Below, piece by piece: positions 57,712 through 64,000 of a stretch of 64,000 nucleotides of DNA. Source of the DNA: Escarpia spicata (Eukaryota > Annelida > Polychaeta > Sabellida > Siboglinidae). Position numbers and translations under genes: made by a program. The stretch is taken from contig OZ023214.1 in assembly GCA_963995525.1 (NCBI GenBank), forward strand, positions 33,487,254 through 33,551,253, given 5' to 3'. The notes beneath the pieces are model-generated. The model made no database searches. It was not told the origin of the DNA and worked only from the letters and a program-made list of their open reading frames with translations. How positions within the stretch are numbered: position 1 is the stretch's first letter; the number at the start of each line of letters is the position of its first letter.

Positions 57712-57833
57712 AGACCCGGTCATGGAACAACGCATAAAACTCAGCAGTTATCACCGTTACACATTACACAGGCCTACGTATGTTATTCTTAAACTCGCTG
57801 ACCATGTAATTTCTGTTGTCGCCAATGACAACA
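57712..57833. repeat. Dispersed repeat shared with 23834-23942
   Basis: See the collinear blocks CATGGA, AGTTATCACCGTTAC and GTCGCCAA also present in the ephexin-type gene's intron between exons 13 and 14. Confidence 0.55.
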
Positions 57834-57921
57834 TGTTTAAAGCTGATATTTCCCGGTAGCCTGTCTTGGGTGACCAGATGGGTCAAGCAAGGGTGGCGTT
57901 TGTCAACTAGTTAGCGACAAG

Positions 57922-58608
57922 CACGTAGCTACGTGGACAGTTGGTGTTTAGTTAAATGCGAAGCAAATTATTACACGGTACACGTGGTTCATACATATAT
58001 TTGTTTACTATCTTGTTTTATCTTTTTCAGAACGCTTTACCCTTTGCAATTCGTAAAACCAAGCGATTCTTTTTATGTGCGCATTCAATGACATCTTCCA
58101 TTGCGCATTAGTGCAATTTAAATGTGTTTGATAGGAATTCTACGGTATTTTACGTTCGTCACGTAGAGGCTACGAAGTCGTAGGCCCTACACGTATTTAT
58201 AGTAACACAAATCATTGGAACGCTGCATAATAATTATCGCATAGATGACTAGTACAGTCGAACAATCCACTGTTTGTGAATTGTGTTCACAATGTGCTGT
58301 AAAAATACTTAACAGTCCAGTGACACACATTAAATACTGGATTAGAAGTCTAGTCTGTTTATGCTTTCATGCATAACAAATATGTATTTATCTTGTTTTA
58401 TTTTGGCTACATGGATGCATACTAATAAAATATTTGTATAATTTCTTGCAAACACAGGTAAATTGCGCTATAAAAATACTATGCAAATAAATGTGTTTCA
58501 AACGTATTGCACGCGTACATGCATTACAGGGTTATGGTTAACAAAGAACAAATCGTGTATATTTTACTTCGCATCTAGGTAAACGCCAACTGTCCACGTG
58601 GATACGTG
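57922..58608. mobile_element. MITE-like element with about 40-bp inverted ends
   Basis: The left end CACGTAGCTACGTGGACAG followed by TTGGTGTTTAGTTAAATGCGAAG is matched in inverse at the right end (CACGTATCCACGTGGACAG, TTGGCGTTTACCTAGATGCGAAG). The length is about 687 bp with no coding capacity. No target duplication was found. Confidence 0.72.
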
Positions 58609-61600
58609 TTGGTCGGAAAGTGGGTCGATCAAAAACAACACGACGAACAACTGCTGAAAAAGTTAAAGACCAACTAGGATGGAGAACACGGAATGATGAA
58701 AACGCTTAGCACTGCCCAGAGACAGCACGTGATGGAGGAATTACCTGGCAGCCTTATGGACTACAAGAGGATAGGTGGGGTATGAGGAAACAGTACAATG
58801 CAGGAAAGAAAAACAGAACTCTTGAAAGAGCAATTATGAAGGACCGGAAATTGAAGACCATTGCAGAAAATCGAGGAAGATGGAAGGCGAGGAAAGACGC
58901 TTTTTAAATGCACTTTGACCGTTGTCTGTTTCGTGTCAATGATTCGGTGCGAAAACTATATTTGTACTTTGATGCGGACGGGAACATAACTGTGTGAGTG
59001 TTAATAATATGTTTGGTACGTGATTCCGCGAACACTTATCCTGATAACCTCTGTTAACAGATAATGGGCAATGTTTACAACATTGGATGTGTACTGAATG
59101 GCAATGTTAATGTAGACAAACAAAGTATATGTATATAGCTCTTTTTCTTGGTCATTAAAATACATTTTGGTCGATCAAATGTGGTTTATACGATCGTTTT
59201 ACGATAAAGATTTAAATTGCACTATGATGTTTGTGCATAACTACAAAGCATCAAAACCTCTCATTCTATTAATGCGTTCGGTAAAATTAAAGCTGTGCTT
59301 TAAACCTGGCATAAAATATGTAAACACAACGCTTCACAACCTTAATGTTATGTTTGCATCTATTAAAAGCAATTTTTAATATCAAGGTCTTATTATTGAA
59401 ATTGAATTGCTCGAAACATTGTTAGCCCGATAAATGTTCAAACTGTAAACAAAACATTGATATTCTAAGCACGTTTCATTGGCAATGTTGCAGTGTCGGC
59501 CGGGTTAACTGCAAGGCCTATTGATTTTCTGCGCGATCGTTGTCACCCACACTAAGGACAAATGATTCGGCAAACTTCCTGCTAGTACAAACTCTGGATG
59601 TTTCCGGGTATAGCGGAATATAGTTTTTTAATACTGAATGATAACAGTTATTTTGGCATCGATGTTACCAAGTCAAATATCGCATCAAACAAATGCACAA
59701 GGCCTATCCATGCAAAAGTAACTGTGTTGTATGTAAGCACAGCATACTTGTGCGTATTGTAGTTGTTTATGTACAGTTTTGTTTACATACGGAAATATGC
59801 GCATGTCGGAATTCCCCCATCACTCATGACAATGTGTCATGTTAACAATGTCCCATTGTCATATTTAACCACGTTTCTTTAATATCTGATGTGTATAAAT
59901 ATTTTATACACCGACACATTCATAATTTTCAAATGTAACGTCGATATAAACGTCGTATACCATCATGTTCTTGATTGTATACTGGCCAACACTCCTGAGG
60001 AGTCATATGGTCAGGGTTGGGGTTGGGTGCTCATGCTAATTAGTCGTCTATTAAAGATTGTTTGAATTTATGTGGTTATGTGACGTTGACTATTGCATCT
60101 GGTAGGGAATTTCAATATGTTATTGTTCGGGGGAAATAAGAACATTTGTAACATTTCTGCTGGTGTAGATGGTGTTGAATGCTTTGCTATTCAGATGCCG
60201 TGATAGACGTAGGAAGGGCTGGGGGACGTTTCCGACAGGCAAGGATAGGTGACTGTGGATGGCTTTGTGGAATACGTTCAGGAAATCTCGTTAACACACA
60301 TGTAATTACATACGCATGCATACATATGACATTATTTGAACCTTTTGTGTCAATTTATGTAAAATAAAACTTGCACCAGTTAAATGGGGTATCTGATTGA
60401 AAATTAATGTAGGAGCTCCAACTTCTTATTTACACAAACACACAATCAAGCGAACATATATCTACATCAGATACAAAATAAACTGAAAGATGAGTATAGG
60501 TAAAACTCGCCAAAGTTAGTCTGACGTATAGAGCTTCCGGATAACGATGCTATGTGTAGATGTGTGTACCTTCACCTTATGACGTAAAGCCTAATACATA
60601 TTATTACAATGGATGTGTTGCCACCATACCTGCACACGTATCGCCCGACGAAACAGTAGATACAGGCATCGCAGTGATCCATTGCAAACGCAAGATTTGT
60701 CGTTGCTAGAGATAGATCCACGTGTCCGTCTTCGTGCCTACTGCGGTGTTAAGCCATGTTACCATCACTCGACAATGCCACATACCGCATGTATTGTCGT
60801 TCTGTTGTGGTCCGTTGATATTTACACTATAAAGTGAACACGTCGGACGTTGAAGTGCAACTGGCTTCCGTTGCATATTTGGGCAACCAACAGCCAAGGA
60901 AGCCATTTTCTATTCTCTCAAGTGGGCGACGTCAGTGTTTCTTGGACGCTTTCCCATTCCATTCGCATGACGCACATAGTAAACAAGCTACTTAAACAAT
61001 CACGTACTCACGAAGATTATATTCTGTACAGCATTGTCGTACTGAATTAATAATTTAATTTTCAAACGACTTCCGCACTTTTGAGTATATGAAAACAATG
61101 AAACTGCCACATGATGTGTGGTGACCCGTATGAAGTCGAGTGTTTTGTACATGTGTACACATTTCAAGAGAATATGTCCATTCGTATGTTTGCATAGACA
61201 AGTCAACGGTACTTCACAGTTCAGAGCTACATCTTAAAAGGTATCGTTTGAATACAATTACAATTTAACGAGCCTACTCAACCACTAATTGCCATTAGAC
61301 ATTTAGGAATACTTCACGAGAAGTCAACGTGATAGTGGAGCTGTTATCCGAATCGTTATATTAGGTGCTTGTTGTATTAGATACACTGGTCAGCGTGGAG
61401 GACGAACGGTCATGCACATGGAATGCACAGGCTAAAGCCAATTTATTGAAGTGCTTCACGCAACAGGTATACTATGACTTCGATCTTCGCTCTGCCAAGG
61501 TCTTTGTCTACGACGACGTCTGGTTGACTGCCCTGCAACTATTTACGAAATGCCAACAATGCATTTTGTAGTGAAATTACTAACAGCGACGTGCAGACAT

Positions 61601-62779
61601 GAGGATAATTTAGAGGTAGCAGATAACATCAGGTTTCGAAGAATATGTATAACGACACGACCAGATAGAACGCAGATGGCGGAGTTTAAAGGAGAAATCG
61701 CAACGATGAAATATATGAAAATTAAAACTATTTGGGAGCTGAATGATCGGAGAAAACAAAATATATTTAATCGTCTGACCAGTATTAATGTTGTCAGGGT
61801 AATGCGACTATTTAGGAAGAACAATTTATCTGTATTAAATTTCACAAAGTTAGAACAAAAAATGTAATTCAATTACACAACAAAATTAACTCAGTCATAA
61901 CATAAATTCTTCGTACAAACCAAATTAGGCCCCTCGTGCACCCCCCACAACTCTATCAACCCATGTTTTTTTAAGCTTTGGGGTCCCTTGAAGATGATTT
62001 CAAGTGGTAACAGTGAAAAAGTTGGGTCTCACTACCCATTTCCAACTTATCTTGGATGGTACCCTGAAATGTCGTATTTGTTGTCAATGTCGCCACACCA
62101 CAATCGTCACTGTGTAGTCGTATATGTCCCAATATGTATTTATAGTATGCCAAATTGAAGGTTTTCATCTGCTGATCATAACAGTAGCATTCAATAGATG
62201 TTTACTGTTATGGCACGTGCCCTAATTTGCATAAAATAACTATACCTTATTCTCAATCGTTACCGCATAGATGACGTCATTATTTTTGTTAAATATATAA
62301 ATTTCCCTTGATCCCATGGCCTCTTTAAGACACAAAAAGTAATAATGCATAACACTCTGCAGCATCACATCTTTCACTTGATACCAGAATTGTCTTTCTG
62401 TCATTACAAATGGATTAGATATGATGCTTCAAAGATAACCGTATTGTCACGGTTCAAGAGGCGTAACGAAGGGCATTTTTAATGTTTACACACCGTACCC
62501 CATCAGCAGTGGATTGTTTAAAATGTAACGAAGAAATTACTATAATATTGTTGTTTTATAAGCCATCTACGTTCTTTTGCAGTATCTAGGTACATGTTTG
62601 CAGCTGAATACTAGTTTTCTTATATGTTTCATCATCATATGCGGAAATCACAAGGTTGTATTCCATATTATATTATTTAAGTCTAAATTGCAGCCTATAT
62701 GAATACATCATATCAACTTCACATATATCGATAAGTTAACATTTTATTTAAGTTGGATAATGAGAAATTATAGGCTTTG
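58609..62779. other. Intergenic stretch without a recognised gene
   Basis: The frame from about 58650 to 58905 (GWRTRNDENA, RWGMRKQYNAGKKNRTLERA) looks like a decayed protein remnant of unknown family. The rest has only short frames. Confidence 0.4.
61365..61571 (+). other. Uncharacterised open frame, possible exon
   Basis: It follows an acceptor-like TTATATTAG and reads VLVVLDTLVSVEDERSC, KANLLKCFTQQVYYDFD and VFVYDDVWLTALQL for 68 codons. The composition looks protein-like, but no family is recognised and no partner exon was found. A 105-codon frame follows at 61550-61867. Confidence 0.25.
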
Positions 62780-64000
62780 TTACTTACCTCAATTTGGGGA
62801 AGACTGCACAACTATGGGTGTCCTATATGGATCACATCTAAGAGTGAAATGTCGCCACTTTTCTTAAGTTTTGGAGGACAAAATTGTGCACGCTACCTCA
62901 CCTTCTTCACTATATTCCTTGCCAATATTGAGGTATCTCACCCCGGTGTAGCAAATCTCATCCAGAAAGGAGCTATCAGTGTAGCCCGCCCCTTCTTTCA
63001 TGGGAACCGTTGCGTTGTTGATAAAACCATGGAAGAAACATTCATGCGGCATGCGGGTGGTGCAGGAACAAATGCTGTACGAGTGTCTGGTCTGCTCACC
63101 AACTACTAAGTATATCAGCGATGGGTCAGAACAACACATGTCAGGTGGATGCAACTCTTGGAATGGCTGGCATGGTTGACAGCAGTGAAGGCTACAAACA
63201 CCGTGATGTCCGCGCCACAGAGATCCAGAAAGGAAAACGTTTGGTGACGAAAGCAAAGGAGGCTGTCGAGTTTTTTTAACCCCTTTGCTGTGGACACAAA
63301 GGACAAGTTGCTGCTCCTCTCCTCTGGAAGTGCTGCATCTGATGAGGTGTCGGAAGATGTCCTAAAAGCAGACGTGATCGGACAGCAGGTGAGAGACACT
63401 TTTGTGGAGTCACGACTGAAAAAAGGCCAGGATTTCTTTGAGCCAGTGAAGAGGCTGAACTTCAAGACCCTGAGTGATATGTACACAACAAAATGAAGAC
63501 CACCAAGACCAAGGTCATTCAGTATAAACATCAAGGACATGTTGCATTCCAGTTGTTTGTGAAGTTGCAAAAGCAAAGACTGATTATGTACCCATTAACT
63601 CCTGTGCTATACAGTATTGCCACAGCCGCCAGGTACCTTGCTAAGACTAATAAGGCAAAGGCATTCAAATGTTTAACGAAAGAATGCAATGATGCTGATG
63701 TACCACCTGCAGCCGAAACAATGACAGTTCATGGTGGGAATGCATGCTTCTACTATCTGAACGATGTACCAGGAAACTTTAGCCAGATTTGTGCCAAGGT
63801 ATTCGACATCACCGGGAAGACAACGCCGTGGCACTGGAGAGAAGCTGATTCTGAAAGGAGAGGCAACCAAGAGGCCACCTGATTGGAAATAATTCTTGAC
63901 CTAATGTGAAAACAAGTGTCAGTTCATCAAACTGCTTCTGAAGCTGTGGCGGAATGATGGATACGCGTCCAGACTGCAAGGAAGACAAGTGATCTTCATA
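62780..64000 (+). pseudogene. Decayed copy of a dispersed invertebrate protein family (partial)
   Basis: Successive frames read SFGGQNCARYLTFF, HPGVANLIQKGAISVAR, DKTMEETFMRHAGGAG, KAKEAVEFF, VDTKDKLLLLSSGSAAS, SRLKKGQDFFEPVKRLNFKT, KVIQYKHQGHVAFQLFVK, LMYPLTPV-like residues, NKAKAFKCL and finally KLILKGEA, LEII and FIKLLLKLW after frameshifts. I recognise this order from an uncharacterised protein family found in many copies in molluscs and cnidarians, probably carried by mobile DNA. Stops and shifts near 63110, 63278, 63496 and 63830 show that it is broken. It runs off the window. Confidence 0.6.

Overview
The window is animal nuclear DNA: long introns with GT/AG splice sites, (TG)n and (AT)n microsatellites, several families of non-LTR retrotransposon, hAT-like DNA transposons and MITEs. 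The retrotransposon families and the small secreted CUB genes suggest a marine lophotrochozoan, most likely a mollusc. No ribosomal or mitochondrial marker is present, so the species is not determined.

Bases 1-11400 hold two paralogous genes for short secreted CUB-domain proteins, arranged head to head. Gene 1 is on the minus strand: signal-peptide exon 4260-4290, then CUB exons 3309-3424 and 1361-1601. All splice phases match and it runs on past the last exon seen. Gene 2 is on the plus strand: signal-peptide exon 10605-10635 and a decayed CUB region 10741-11355. It looks like a pseudogene. The space between them, and the introns, are filled with retrotransposons: a degenerate RTE-type copy in intron 2 of gene 1, and an L2-type LINE at 4840-9238 that is split by a second, Jockey/CR1-like LINE.

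Bases 11400-18010 are a pile of mobile elements. A hAT-like element (11405-12862) sits in an AT microsatellite. An RTE-type LINE (13938-18010) has its 5' part inverted at one precise point in the endonuclease, as expected for twin priming, and carries a relative of the first hAT inside it (16015-17347).

Bases 19756-51363 (minus strand) are one large host gene. I could resolve it into 20 coding exons that join in phase to a model of about 1250 residues. The C-terminal half is a clear DH-PH-SH3 Rho guanine-nucleotide exchange factor of the ephexin group (relatives of NGEF, ARHGEF5/15/16/19/26). The N-terminal half is low-complexity, proline- and serine-rich and probably regulatory. Its introns carry MITEs, minisatellites, a CR1-like LINE, a hAT-like element with 8-bp target duplications (35482-37204) and a 5.1-kb element (44677-49815). 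That last element contains two equal-length, apparently identical 455-bp MITEs and a 197-bp satellite array.

From 51.4 to 62.8 kb I see no convincing gene, only repeats. From 62.8 kb to the end there is a decayed, frameshifted copy of a dispersed invertebrate protein family. I found no operon, CRISPR array, tRNA or rRNA.
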